Below, in pieces: positions 22,817 through 35,600 of a stretch of DNA of 64,000 nucleotides. Made by a program: the position numbers and the translations under genes. Origin of the DNA: Spinacia oleracea (Eukaryota > Streptophyta > Magnoliopsida > Caryophyllales > Amaranthaceae); NCBI RefSeq assembly GCF_020520425.1, contig NC_079488.1, positions 90,377,285 to 90,441,284 of the forward strand. The letters run 5' to 3'. The number at the start of each line of letters is the position of its first letter. Within the stretch, counting starts at the first letter, position 1. The notes beneath the pieces are model-generated. The model searched no databases and was not told the origin of the DNA. It saw nothing but the letters and a program-made list of their open reading frames with translations.

Positions 22817-24896
22817 AAACTTCTTAGTTCTCTCACTTTGTATCTCAATCTTTCACTCGATCTTTCGATATCCATTAGTGTGCACTCGTTAATTGACTTA
22901 GAAATATTTGCATCCACTCTTTCTTGTTCCATTATAAAAGCCCAATTCTTTAACAATTTTAGTTTTTATTTTTTGTTTGTTTGTTTGTTTTTTCTCTTTT
23001 AGATCGTGCCTTGGCCATTTTTGGATAGTTATGGGTCAATCTCTTAGAAAACCCTTGCGAAATCCCACTCGCCTTCATGAGCGATCGTGGGGTTCAAAGA
23101 GCTTGTTGCATGTGCTTAAATGCAACCGTGATTCCTACGACAGTGAGTTAGTGTTTATCCTTTTAGCTCTTGGTAGATTAACTCTTAATAATCTCATTCT
23201 CATCCCGTTTCTCATGATTGATTTGCTAGAGGACTAGAAAAGGTTTAGCTTCGGGGAGTTTGATGAGCAACATTTATGTCGCTCTAAACCTTTATTTTTT
23301 TATCTTTTTTATCTAGATTTTTTTTTCTTATTTCATCTTTTGTTTTATAATTTTACTTCTATTTTTAGTTTTAGTTTCATTCCTAATAATTCTTAGTTTA
23401 GATCATTAATCTTAGTTTTATTTCGTTTTTACTCTTTTATTTTATTTTTGTAGGAACTTGGATGAGTTTAAAGGAAGAAAATGGGTTTAAGGCAAGTGGT
23501 GTGCCCTCACCACAATGCACGCGCCCGCACAACCTCAGAGAAGAGATTTCAGTAGAAACCAGGTTGTAGAGTCGTGCGCCCGCACCGTCCGGGAAGTACC
23601 TTTGTAGATTTTTTTTATCAAACGCTACTTGCGCCCGCACGCGTTATTGGTGCACCCGCACCGATGTCCGTAGGCCAAATGAAGATTCAAGCCAAATATC
23701 CTTGTGCACCCGCGCCACATATGGTGCGCCCACACAGATATCGAGATTTTCCTCCTTGGGTTTTCTCTCATTGATATGTGTGCCCACATGCGAAAGTGGT
23801 GCGCCCTTGCCTACCCACTATTGTGCACCTACACAGACGTCAGGAGTTCTTTATTTTTAGCTTCTTTTGTCCTCTTTTAGGAAATAGTATAAATAGTCCC
23901 TTTCCCCAAATTTTGGGGCATGCCATTAATACCTAATTACATTCTAATTTTCATATTTCCTTCGAGTTTAGAGAGAGAAACACTTAGGCTTAGTTTATTG
24001 GAAGATCCATTTCAAGTGTAAAACAATTGAAGCTTCTTAGTAAATTTCTTTCTCCTTAATCTTGTTCCTTCTTTTTCTTCAATTATTGTCTTTCAATTTT
24101 GTTTCCTTTTTTATTATTGGTAATTTCCTTCATATTGAGAAAACCCCAAAAATATGTTTGATTGATTTTGTTGCTTTGATTTAGTTTTTGATTAATTAGC
24201 ATGATTAGTTGTTTGATCTCCCAACTTAGCTTGATTTTTGTTTCCATGGCTCTAGAGTAATTCCTTGATAGGGGTAGGGGTAAGACTTGGGTAGTAGTTG
24301 GGAAATTAGAAGGGAAATCATGCCAATGTTGTGATTAAATTGTGATATGATGATTTGGATTTCCTTGACTTGCTAGGTTAGTAGTTGCAAATGCTAGCCT
24401 AATTAGTTGTTAATTGGAGTGCTTATTACTTGTTTGTCAAGAAATTGAGAATTGGTAGTATCATATGGCTAGCTTTTTGATCTTGTGAGTCTATCTTGTC
24501 TTGAAGTGTTGCGAAAGCATGCCATTGAAATTTAAGATCTATAGCGTTTATTCGAAAGGTGTTAATGCTTTAATTGTGGTTTGCCTCCTCTTTGTCATGT
24601 CCTTACAATACTAAGCATGCTTGCACTTCACTTTTTCCCAATGAATCCTTGGCGATCCCCAATCCCCTAGTTTCTTTCCTTCTTGGTTGATTATCAATTA
24701 GAATTGTTAGCTTGTTAGTGAATCCTTTCTCTTCTTTCTAAGCTAGCTCGAGTTAGTGTTAAGCTCTCCCATCCGTGCTCTTGGGACGATCCCTATACTT
24801 GCCATTATAACAATATAGTTGGTTAGTTTAGGAGTACTATAAATATTGTTTGATTAAGTGGTGGTTGTAAACGACGCAAAATTCGCTTACCAAAAT
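22817..24896 (+). mobile_element. Degenerate Athila-like gypsy debris with GTGCGCCCGCAC repeats
   Basis: No intact coding frame is present. The stretch GATGAGCAACATTTATG (around 23260) and the run of GTGCGCCCGCAC variants between 23515 and 23830 resemble non-coding parts of Athila-type Ty3-gypsy elements. The same repeat reappears after the integrase remnant (26615-26960). The rest (22817-23250 and 23840-24890) is AT-rich and unremarkable. Confidence 0.5.
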
Positions 24897-25374
24897 AAGC
24901 TTGATGATGCCTTGTTGGCATATAGGACGGCTTTCAAGACTCCACTTGGGATGAATCCGTACAAGCTTGTTTATGAAAAAATTGCCACTTGTCGGCCGAG
25001 CTCGAACATAAGGCCATGTGGGCCATTAAGACTTTGAACTTTGAGCTCACTGGGGGGTGAGCAATGCCTACTTGATCTTTATGAGCTTGAGGGGATTCGC
25101 ATGAACGCCTATGACTCCGCTAGTATTTACAAGGCTTGATCCAAAAAGTATCATGATGCCCGACTTGAGAAACGGGATTTCAAGGAAGGGGACATGGTGC
25201 TCCTCTACAATTCTAGACTCAAGCTATTCCCGGTTAAGCGCAAGTCAAGGTGGAGTGTCCCGTCTGTGGTCTTGAAAGTATTTTCTCATGGTGCCGTTGA
25301 GAATTGGAGTGAGGACTCCGGCAATTTCAAGCTTAAGCAATATTTTGATGGCGACTCTCACGGCACATTTCTCT
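24897..25374 (+). pseudogene. Athila-like integrase C-terminal fragment
   Basis: Translation gives KLDDALLAYRTAFKTPLGM and PYKLVYEK, then after a frameshift HLSAELEHKAMWAIKTLNF, and after another shift LDLYELEGIRMNAYDSAS, an in-frame TGA, then KYHDARLEKRDFKEGDMVLLYNSR. This is the conserved end of a Ty3-gypsy integrase of Athila type. At least two frameshifts and stops show that it is dead. The fragment is cut at its 3' end by the hAT-like element at 25375. Confidence 0.88.
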
Positions 25375-26321
25375 TAGAGCTGATCACGAGCGGGGTAACC
25401 CGCTAAGATCGGCCCGCTCGGCCCGCTAAAATAGCGGGCTTGGACAACATATTTTAAAAAAATTGATAGTTGGGAGGGCCAGGCCCGGCCCGTCGATAAA
25501 AACTGGCGGATTACGGCACACAAAAATTATTAACGGGCAGGCCCGCCCAGCCCGCTAAATTTAAATAAACATACTTAAATTTCAGATTGTTTTCTTTATG
25601 TCTTTCAAATAATACAGATTTACATAGGAATCAGGAAATTAAAAATTAAAAAAGAACATTCTAGAGTATCTAGTTATCTAAGCTATTGCCTAAAAGGCTA
25701 AAAGAAACCCTAAAGACCTTCATCTAACATTTTCATTTCACAAAAGAGCCGCCACCCTCTACTCTTTTACTCTCTTACCTTCTTCTTTTTCTTGCTCACT
25801 GCATCTTCTTCATTGCTTCTCCATCTACAAAGGCACGAAGCTAATCGCACGGACCTCGACGAGACGGCGAGCCCTAATTCATCTTATAGTTTTTTTTTAA
25901 AATTTTAATTAGTTTGTATTGTTGATATAAGATAAATTTTTTTAATACATAGTGAGATTTCTGGAATTTTTATTAGAGATTTAGAGGCAAGATATTGTTT
26001 AGTTCTAGATTGTGAATTCTTATTAAAAGTTTTGGATCGGTGTAAATGAAAATTAAGAGTATACAATATGTTCATCGGTTGGTGTTCAATGGTTTTATGG
26101 ATCGGTTGGTGATAAATGGTTTTATGGATCGATGTTAATTAGTTTGTATGGTTTGTTTTATGTTCATCGGTTGGTGAACATTAATAGGCTTAATGCCTGT
26201 TTGTTAGACCTTTAATTGGTTAAAAACTCTATTCCTAATTTCTAGTAGGTACATCAGGTTATAATAAATTTGCCCGTCCATTACCCGTCCAAACCCGCAA
26301 ATGATCAGCTCTAATTTCTCT
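25367..26321. mobile_element. Non-autonomous hAT-like element with 8-bp target duplication
   Basis: The element spans 25375-26313 (939 bp). It has inverted ends TAGAGCTGATCA...TGATCAGCTCTA and is flanked by an 8-bp direct duplication ATTTCTCT (25367-25374 and 26314-26321), diagnostic of the hAT superfamily. Both ends carry GC-rich subterminal words (GGCCCGCT, AGCGGGC, CCCGCC). The interior has no transposase frame, so it would have been mobilised in trans. It splits the Athila integrase remnant. Confidence 0.85.
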
Positions 26322-26339
26322 GTAATGGATCTATTGGAC

Positions 26340-27060
26340 CCCCCATGAATTTGGGGGGGGGGGTGCGCCAAGATAGTGACGTTAAAGAAGCGCTTCCGAG
26401 AGGCAACCCGAGTATTGGTGGTTCTTCTTCTCCTCCTCCCATGAATTTGGGGGGAGTCGTCAAGCTAGTGACGTTAAAGAAGCGCTTTTCGGGAGGCAAC
26501 TCGTGATTTCTAACTCTTCCTTTCTTTTGATTTTATTATATTTTCTTGAGCTATTAACTTTTTTGGCTTGTTTGTGTTAAGGAGGAGTTTATAGGAAAAT
26601 TCGGAATTCTGGACCTGTGCGCCCGCACCACCCTTGGTGCGCTTACACCCTCACCAAAAGAGAATCCAAAATTGAAATTGATTCCATCAAAGAAATCGTT
26701 TTTCCAGAGTTGTGCGATCGCATAGAATCTTGTACGCTCTCACAACCATGGAATATGTTCTTTTGCGGTCATTTTGATAGCAGGTGAGAAATGGCATTTC
26801 TGCTTGTGTGCGCCCACACCCAGTTCTGTGCGCACGCACCTTCACAGAAATCGCATGTAAAAACATTATGATTGTGCAAAATTTGGCATTTCTACTCCTA
26901 TGCGCCCGCACTCAAACCCTCAATGTGCGCCCTCACAAAGTTTTCACGCCTGCACGAATAACTTTTTTGGGTTCTTTTGTTGAACCCCTCTCTGACTTGT
27001 TCATTTCTCATTTCACTTTGTCTCAATCACGCAACAAACCAGATCCATAGCCCACATTTT
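26340..27060 (+). mobile_element. Athila-like 3' non-coding remnant
   Basis: Two copies of AGTGACGTTAAAGAAGCGCT followed by GGGAGGCAAC (around 26375-26410 and 26467-26500) resemble the conserved sequence after the pol stop in Athila elements; their tandem arrangement suggests a local duplication. Downstream, GTGCGCCCGCAC variants recur at 26615-26960. No open frame was found. Confidence 0.6.
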
Positions 27061-27376
27061 TTGAACACTCTCCTCTCTCAAATCCTCATTTCTTCATCAT
27101 TTTCCTCAAATCTCTCGCCAAATTAATCGTTTCTTCCTATCAAACACACAATTTCATCATCTCTTTCACAAACACCACCTAAACACTCAAAATTTATGAT
27201 TTTCTATAATTAGGATTTCAAACCCATTTTTCACAAATTCACAAGTTTGTGGATATTAGTTCCGGTGAGTTAAAGATGGGTTAAGATACCAGATTCTTAA
27301 GGTCCCAAATGATGACAAAAAAAATGAGGTCCTGATTGGTGATATTTTGCAAAAGTAAGACCCTGATTGTGGGGGT

Positions 27377-27631
27377 TAATGCCCTGTTCTTTGCAGTTAA
27401 TTTCGGTCCAATTCAGTTTGGGTCCATTCAGTTTAAATCAGTTCAGTTTAGTTCAATTCAATTCATCTCAGTCCAGCTCCATTCAGTTCCATTCAGTTCA
27501 GTTCAAAAGAATGAAATTGTATTCATCTTTGTCTTTAATGATCTTATTTTATTATTTGTTTATTATTATAATGTTAAAATTACTAATAATTATACTTGTA
27601 ATGTTCATCTTTATTTATTGGTGTCGTTGAT

Positions 27632-27673
<42 letters not shown>

Positions 27674-27716
27674 AGTTTAGTTCTATCACAAAAAAGCTCA
27701 AACGAACAGGGCCTAA
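27377..27716. mobile_element. Tourist/Harbinger-like MITE
   Basis: Inverted ends GCCCTGTTC (27381-27389) and GAACAGGGC (27704-27712) are flanked by TAA on both sides (27377-27379 and 27714-27716), the 3-bp duplication of PIF/Harbinger elements. The interior carries a CAGTTCAATTC-type repeat (27405-27510) and a (GTT)n tract at about 27628-27674. Confidence 0.6.
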
Positions 27717-27761
27717 CTCTCACTCCCTTCCAGTTGTATACTCCAACCATACTCCAACATT

Positions 27762-28967
27762 TAAGGAGATGTTTGGTTGGGGTATTCATCTAAAGTTAAG
27801 GGAACGAATTGACATGCTTTGCTCTGTTGTTGTTTGTTGGGCCTAATTTTTCATTCCCTTTATCCTCTTTTCTTTTTCACTTCACCCCAAAATCTTCTTA
27901 TGGTGATTCCCCCAACCCCTCTAGATATTTCCATTACATTTCCTCCAACACCTCAAAAAACGTTGACCACCATTGACCCACCTTATAATACCACCTCACC
28001 ACTTGAACCACCCCCACCACTGATTCCACCACCTTAGCCACCGTCGTCCCACCACCCACCACTGTCAGCCCACCACCCTAAAATCACCTACCGTCGACCC
28101 ATCATCTAGTTCGCAACAACACCTTCCTAAATTACTCTCCTGACGTTGAAACCACCCAAAACCATCTCAAACCACCACCAAACCACAAGAAGTCACCCCA
28201 AAACAAGTCACAATCATCCCCTAGCCCCTACAACCAACAAAACTCACGTACCCACTCGGGAAAAAAACTCTTAACAATCCACCAAAAAACCCACAACCCT
28301 AAAATTGCCAAAGAAAAAAAAATCAATTATTTAACGGTTTTTTTATGAAATACCCTTGAGGTTTCACGGAACGCACCAAATACCCCTGCGTGTTTTTTGG
28401 TGGATTGTTAACGGCCATTAGTCATTTAGGATATTTAAGGGCATTTGATGCAAATAAGTTTAAATAGGGGTATATTATGTTATTTGAAATACGCAGGAAT
28501 ATTTTGTGCGTTCTGTGAAACCTCAGGGGCATTTCATGAAAAAAATCGATTATTTAATCTATACTCATGTTTAATGGTCGAATTTGACCATAAAAACTCC
28601 AATTCTGAAATTTTCATGGTCGAATTTGATCCAATTTGACCTTCTTATGAAGATGGTGAAATAACAAGAGAAGGGAGAGAAGTGGCGGCACAGGCGGATC
28701 TAGAGAGTGCGACGACGATGACGACGAAAAAGTGAGGAGAGGAGCGACCAAAGCAGGGGGTTGGCGGCAGAACAGATAACAAGGAGGAGGCATCACCACC
28801 ATGAGAAGGAGAGGGGAAAGTGGTGGAGCAATGGAGAGAGAAGTTATGTGAAATGAACCATTGCCCAAATGTTAACACAAACAACACCTTATATCAAAGG
28901 CATTTATTTTTCTTCCATCTATTTTATTTTGTTCAGTACTTTATCCCGTGCAAACCAAACGCCCTAA
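27762..28967. mobile_element. Possible larger Tourist-like element containing a nested MITE
   Basis: GGAGATGTTTGGTT at 27765 and AACCAAACGCCC ending at 28964 form imperfect inverted ends, each next to TAA. The left half is CCACC-rich and has no meaningful frame. The Mutator-like MITE at 28335-28548 lies inside. Confidence 0.4.
28326..28557. mobile_element. Mutator-like MITE with 9-bp target duplication
   Basis: Element 28335-28548 has long inverted ends (about 40 bp, ATGAAATACCCTTGAGGTTT and complement) and is flanked by ATTATTTAA on both sides (28326-28334, 28549-28557). A 9-bp duplication with long inverted repeats points to the Mutator superfamily. No coding capacity. Confidence 0.8.
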
Positions 28968-29039
28968 AAATACAGAAAAGAATGGGAAACGGAAAGGCTG
29001 GGCCCAGTCCCCAGAATCATTGAGAAACGAGCCTAATGA

Positions 29040-29699
29040 AATGAAATATGTGTAGCAAAAACACAACCTATTTGGCAACTCGTATTTTAAATTCAATTAA
29101 TTAAGTAAACAAATAAATCAACCACCACTTTCTCCCTCCTCCTTTTCCCCCCTCTCTCTCCTACCCACTCACTCTGTCACTGTTCCCTTCCCACTCTCTT
29201 TCTCTCTCCTCCAAACCCCTTTTTCCCTTCTCCCCTCTACCCTTTTGCAGAAATGACTCATCACTCTTCAACAGACATCCATGGATGCTTTTTCTCTCTC
29301 CATTTTTAGGGTTCCTCCTCCTTCTTTCCCAAATGTCTCTTTTCATCCTTCAACTCAGAGTTCAACTTAGACAGACAAAGCCCACAAATCTTCACTCTTA
29401 TTTTTCCAACAATTCTACTAATTTCTACCTCTAATTTCCTTTTTCTTTTTATTTTTAAATTTTATTTGGGTAGATCAGGAACACAGAGGGATAAATCTTG
29501 TAGTTTGATCTAGTTGAAGCTCTGTTTGTACTTAATAATTAGTACATTTTCGGAAATTAGTTTTAAAAAGTACAAATTTTGTTTGTAGTTTTTGGCTTTA
29601 TCAGATTTTGAGTTTCAAAGGCAAAAAAAAAAACCCAGTTCGCCTCTCCCTCTCTCTCAAATTTGAGGAAGTGGAGTTAAGAGAGAGAGGAGAGAGAAA
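29040..29699 (+). promoter_or_regulatory. Promoter-proximal region and 5' leader of the HD-ZIP III gene
   Basis: A long pyrimidine tract (29127-29240, TCTCTC/CCTCC runs) and a GAGA-rich tract just before the ATG (29677-29699) are typical of plant leaders. I could not place the TATA box or start site with confidence. If transcription starts upstream of 29254, the leader carries a 19-codon upstream frame (29254-29310, ATGACTCATC...TAG). Confidence 0.5.
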
Positions 29700-32600
29700 A
29701 TGGCGATGGTTGCGCACAGAGAGAGTAGCAGTGGAAGCGGAGGTAGCAGCGGAATGAGCAAGCACTTGGCGGCGGCGGCAGCCGCGGCTTCATCCGCAGA
29801 CGCCGGTAAGTACGTGAGATACACCGCTGAGCAGGTGGACGCTCTAGAACGAGTTTACGCTGAGTGCCCGAAACCGAGCTCGTTACGCCGGCAGCAGTTG
29901 ATTCGGGAGTGTCCTATTCTCTCTCACATCGAGCCTAAACAGATCAAAGTTTGGTTCCAAAATCGAAGGTAAATTTTTAATAGCTATAGTTTTGTTAACT
30001 GGGTTTGCTGAATTCAAGAAGTTTTACATCGTTTTGATGGCGAATTTCGGTGTTTTTAGGTGTAGGGAAAAACAAAGGAAAGAGTCATCGAGGTTGCAGA
30101 CAGTGAATAGAAAATTATCAGCAATGAATAAATTGTTGATGGAAGAGAATGATCGGTTGCAGAAGCAGGTTTCTCATTTGGTTTGTGAAAATGGGTTTAT
30201 GCGGCAACAACTTCATACTGTATGTTTTTGTTTCTTGTTTAAATTTAATTAATTAATTGGTTATAAATGCTGTTATTTGGATCTTGTTTCCATTATTGTC
30301 TAGATCAGGTATATTGTTGTAGTTTATCTGGACCGAAATTGTTTTTCAAGCTTGGGATTTTGACAAAATATTTCTGTTTTGCATTAACTATATTGGGATG
30401 TTTTTAAGTTTTATTACATTTTTCTTGGTGGTCCTCCTTTTTCAAGTGACCGAAAATGTTGAACTATTAAAAGTTTCAAAATTGTGAATTTGTTACTTGC
30501 TTTCAATTTATGCATTGTTGTTATGGTCTACTAGATATTCAATGTGGGGTTATGGTACACTTGTTTCCCTTTATGCCATTATTCTAGCACATTCCTGTCA
30601 CACTACTTGGATGTAATTATGTAAATATCAATTGGGTAAAGTAGATTAGTTATGCTATGTTTGAAGATGTTCAGGGTGCAAGGATAATTCAGTTGAAATT
30701 TGTTAATTTTTTGTAAGTACTTAAGATTTTTGTAGAAGAATTTGATGGATGTAATGATACTTTCTTACAGCCACCAACTGCGGCCACTGATGGAAGCTGT
30801 GAGTCTGTGGTCACCACTACTCAGCATACTCTTGGAGACACCAATAACCCTGCTGGGTAAGGATTCAAGTGTACTTTCTTGTCCAATTCTATGCCGTAGT
30901 GGGTGATATGTTTCATTGCTTATGATCCATATCACTTTATTTTGTGTTTGTTGACAGACTCCTGTCTATCGCGGAGGAGACATTGGCAGAGTTCCTTTCC
31001 AAGGCAACTGGAACTGCTGTTGATTGGGTTCAGATGCCTGGGATGAAGGTTTTGAAATTATGCTTGTAACTAGGAATTCAATTGATGACTAAGCCCCTGA
31101 CCGCTTTCCTTTAAGACATTCCAATCTAAGCAGTTTCCTTGCTAAATGTTGCAGCCTGGTCCGGATTCGGTTGGGATCTTTGCCATTTCACATCGTTGCA
31201 ATGGAGTGGCAGCTCGAGCCTGCGGTCTTGTTAGTTTAGAGCCCTCCAAGGTAAGTTGATTGTGAAGCACATTTGATATGATGATATCTATTTGACGTTC
31301 CCTTAATATTCGTGGGGTGTCAGCAACATATCAGAGAGTATTACAATGTTTAAACCATTTGCCAGATCGCAGAGATCCTTAAAGATCGTCCATCATGGTT
31401 CCGGGACTGCCGGAGCCTTGAAGTATTCACTATGTTTCCTGCTGGAAATGGAGGCACAATTGAACTTATTTATACACAGGTTTTATGGGAGTACTACTTG
31501 ATTCTTTTTTATCTGTCTACTTTTAGATGTTTATTTCCTCATGGATTGCTAAACTTGGTTCCTCCAGATATATGCCCCAACAACTTTGGCCCCTGCACGG
31601 GATTTTTGGACTCTGCGATATACCACAACTTTAGAAAATGGCAGTATCGTGGTATGGTGTCGTTGCCAATGGGTTTATATACTTCGTAGTTTATTGTTAT
31701 AAACCAGGAGGACTGTAGCTGATGCTGTTTCCTTGTGAATGCATTAAAGGTTTGTGAGAGATCTCTATCCGGTTCTGGACCAAACACTGCTGCTCCTCAG
31801 TTTATAAGAGCTGATATGCTTCCAAGTGGCTATCTCATTAGGCCGTGTGACGGCGGAGGTTCGATTATCCATATAGTAGATCACCTTAACCTTGAGGTTT
31901 GTTGTGCTTGTTTGCCATTCAGTGTTCGAAATATTTTCTACTACTATGACAAAAGCTTTACAGAATGAATTTTGTAGGCTTGGAGTGTGCCAGAGGTGCT
32001 GCGGCCATTATATCAGTCATCAAAAGTAGTGGCACAGAAAATGACAATTGCAGTAAGTTTGTTTCTACAGCTAATTTAGTCATTAATTTTTAGTGGCATA
32101 GAATTACTGTTCTTGATACAGCTGTTTTGGGGTATGAGGCATGTTTTTTTTTTATAATGGAGAGTAACAGGGCAAATTTCCCTGTGGTACGAAGTAATAC
32201 TTCATTACTTAAATGTTACGAACCACAAAGGGACTAGTGACATGTTATTGATGGCATCAAAGGAGCCCAATAAAAAAATAAGTTAAAGTATCACGCTATG
32301 TCCTAAGTTAACCAACTTTTCCTTATTGACTTAGGCTTTACGCTACATCCGACAAATTGCACAAGAGACAAGTGGGGAGGTGGTATATAGCCTGGGTAGG
32401 CAACCAGCGGTTTTACGCACGTTTAGTCAGAGATTGAGCAGGTATTTCTGTAGCTCTAAGATAACCATGTTGTCTGTTGTGGTGGCTTTTCTATGTAAAT
32501 ACTTGGTTCTTCAAGTGCACAAGTGAAAGTGATGGCCACATTTATGCGCTTTGGTTCCTCTGTTTATTATTTCCAAAATCCTTCTCTATTTTTTTTTAAC

Positions 32601-35600
32601 TTCTGTTTATTATTCTGCTCCAGAGGTTTTAATGATGCTATTAATGGATTCCCTGATGATGGTTGGACATTGTTGACTTGTGATGGTGCTGAAGATGTCA
32701 TAATTTCCTGTAATTCAGCGAAGAATTTCATGGCAACTTTGAATGCTGCCAGTTCACTTCCTATGGTTGGTGGTGTCCTGTGTGCAAAGGCATCTATGCT
32801 ACTCCAGGTAAGTCCGCGAGATTCTATTCTACAAACTGTGATTCTGTTTGCTGGTTGTGTTGTTCTGTTTCTTTGCTGTTGATCTGGTTATTGTAATGAT
32901 ACTGTAATTTGATTGCTTGAATTCTTCTTTATACGGCTTCGCACCTTTTTGTTGGAATTACACGGTTTTCCATTAAGACAAAGTTTATCTTTACTATGGA
33001 TAATAAGTTCCTATTCTGTTCTTCCTACTCAAAGCTTTTGGTTAAGGTGGGGTTGGGAGATTGTAAGTCATATTTAGATCTATGCTTCACAAATTGTTAA
33101 TGTCATATGCCCACTTTAGAAAGCTACAAAAACGCCATAGCTATCTAGAAGTGGGCAGGCTTGATTTGTTTTGGGCCTTTTGATATATTATCTTTGAATC
33201 TTTCTGGTTTAGGAGTTAATGAATTTTCGTTTTACGAACCATCTCTGTGCAGAATGTACCTCCTGCAGTGCTAGTTCGATTTTTGAGGGAGCATCGGTCG
33301 GAGTGGGCTGATTTTAGTGTTGACGCTTATTCTGCAGCAGCTTTGAAGTCAAATGCATATGCATTTCCAGGAATGAGGGCCACAAGATTTACTGGAAGTC
33401 AATTTATCATGCCTCTTGGGCACACAATTGAGAATGAAGAAGTATGGTTATTTTATTTTGTATTTTCTGTTTTTTTTTCCCTTAATCATGTTTGGCATGC
33501 TGCTTTAATACATGAGCACCGCAGGAATTTTGATATCTTTTATCATTTGATTGAGTGTCAACTGTCAACAAGTGCATAAGTTGGACTTTTTTTTGGAAGT
33601 GTGGCTGGTTTTTTTTTTTTTTTGAGTTGGAACTTTTCTGTCAGTTAATCATGGTCATGGATGCACTATGCACATCTTGTTTACGGTTAAAATCTTTTAG
33701 GAAACACATTTTACTTAGAGGTGGTGAATCTGTTGGTGTTGTAATGCGGAGTAGTATTGCTACAGAAATTTGCATGTCAGCCTTAGTTTTAAAAAGCGCG
33801 AAGCGCACTGAAACAAAAGGGCCCTGGAGCTTAAGCGCAAAGCGAAAGCGCATGCTTTTCGTAGGCGAAGCGCACCCGGAAAGAAATAATAAAATTTCAA
33901 AAGTTCAGAAAATATGGAAAGAAAAGATGAAAAAAAAAATTAAAACGATGAAAGAAAAATTCAGAATCCGACTAGAGAAATCCGACGAGAAGGCTAGAGA
34001 AATCCGGTTGCGGGAGAAAATTGCACTAGGGTTTTCAAAAACTTCCCAAATATTCGCTTTTTAAAAAAAAGAAATCACGTGATACTTTAAAAAAGAAGAT
34101 TAGAGTCACAGGGCTTTATTTTTTGTAAAAAAGAAGGGCCTGATGTGCCCATGATGTGCCACAGGAAGCGCAAAAGCGCTAAGAAGCGCAAAAGCACCGA
34201 AGCGCTAGGAAGCTCGCGCTTCTTGTATGTCGCTAGGCTTCAGCTGGCAGAAGCGTTTTCCTGTGAGCTTCTGAGCTTCCGAGCTTTAAGCGCAAAAAAG
34301 CGCGCTTTTTAAAACTAAGATGTCAGCAGATAATTGTCCACTATTTCCTTATCCTAATTTGCTTGGTTAAGTCATTCTATCTAATGTATGCATGACAGAT
34401 GCTTGAGGTGATTCGTTTGGAGGGCCATTCTCTTTCTCCAGAAGATGCTTATATCTCTAGAGATATCCATCTGTTACAGGTATCTTTCAGAATCTCAGCA
34501 GCATATGGCTTTCACTACTTTGTTAGGTCTTCCTAAGTTATAATTTTGGCAATGATTATCCGATTATTCTACTGTTATGCTACCTTAAATGTGTATTTCT
34601 TCATCCCAGCTTCCTTAACCATGTTTCGCTTCAAGAATCCCCATCACTAGACATCATCAACATCCTTGTTTTTGCTAAACCTTTAAAATTTTAAGCTATC
34701 AGTTATAATTGTAAAAAGTAAAGGCCAATTTGAGCCTTTGATGAAGTAGGCTGCCGTCACCCTTTCATGTTTGAATGACTGGAGTTTGGTATGCCAAAGT
34801 AATTGAAACCATTGAGACGTTCAATTGCTCGGAAATTTGTTTTCCTATCTAAGTTTATCAATTTGTCACTGAATGATTCAAAGTTTTTCATTTTGGTTAT
34901 CTTGTGGCATGGTTTATGAAGACACGACTTTGTTCTACTGTTTAATCTGGCACAAGCTACTTCCGTTTTTTCCAACTCTTGAACAGAGTTCTGTTTGTAT
35001 CCTGATTTTTTTATGAAGAATTCCTTAGTCTACTTTTGTAATATTGGCTTCATGCTTTAATAATCTGGCGTGGAGTGGATTTAACAACCTCTCTCCCTGC
35101 TTTGTACTGCTCTTACTTCATGTTTTAGTGTTCATTGACTTCATTCCTCCATTTGTTGCTCAAATCATTGTATTAATTGCTTACTTTGGTAGCAGATATG
35201 CAGTGGAATAGATGAGAATGCGGTAGGAGCCTGCTCTGAACTTGTTTTTGCGCCAATTGATGAAATGTTTCCAGATGATGCTCCCTTGGTTCCATCTGGA
35301 TTCCGAATTATTCCCTTGGATTCAAAACCAGTAAGTTTAACATTTCTAGCTGCAACAGACATTGCCTCTGCAGTGCTTGCTGAAATAAACTGTCCTGAAC
35401 ACTTGAGCTATTTCTTCTCAGAGGCTAAGTTGTAGAGCTTTGTATTTAAGGCTAGGTGTTAGCATTTCAATGTCTTTTCCCACAAAGCCTAACATTTGAT
35501 AACTTTCATAATATTGATTATCTAATTTTGTGCCTGGCTTAATTTCTTTTACTATCTACTTGAGATAGCCGGTTGTGTGTAGCTTGTACAGAGAGCTATA

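Noticed and set aside
28614..28887. Overlapping minus-strand frames of 80-84 codons upstream of REV
   Set aside because: They lie in low-complexity CCACC/GGTGG sequence inside a probable Tourist-like element.
33555..34064. 169-codon plus-strand frame inside REV intron 12
   Set aside because: It spans intron sequence and most of a MITE; no domain, and splicing of REV is consistent without it.
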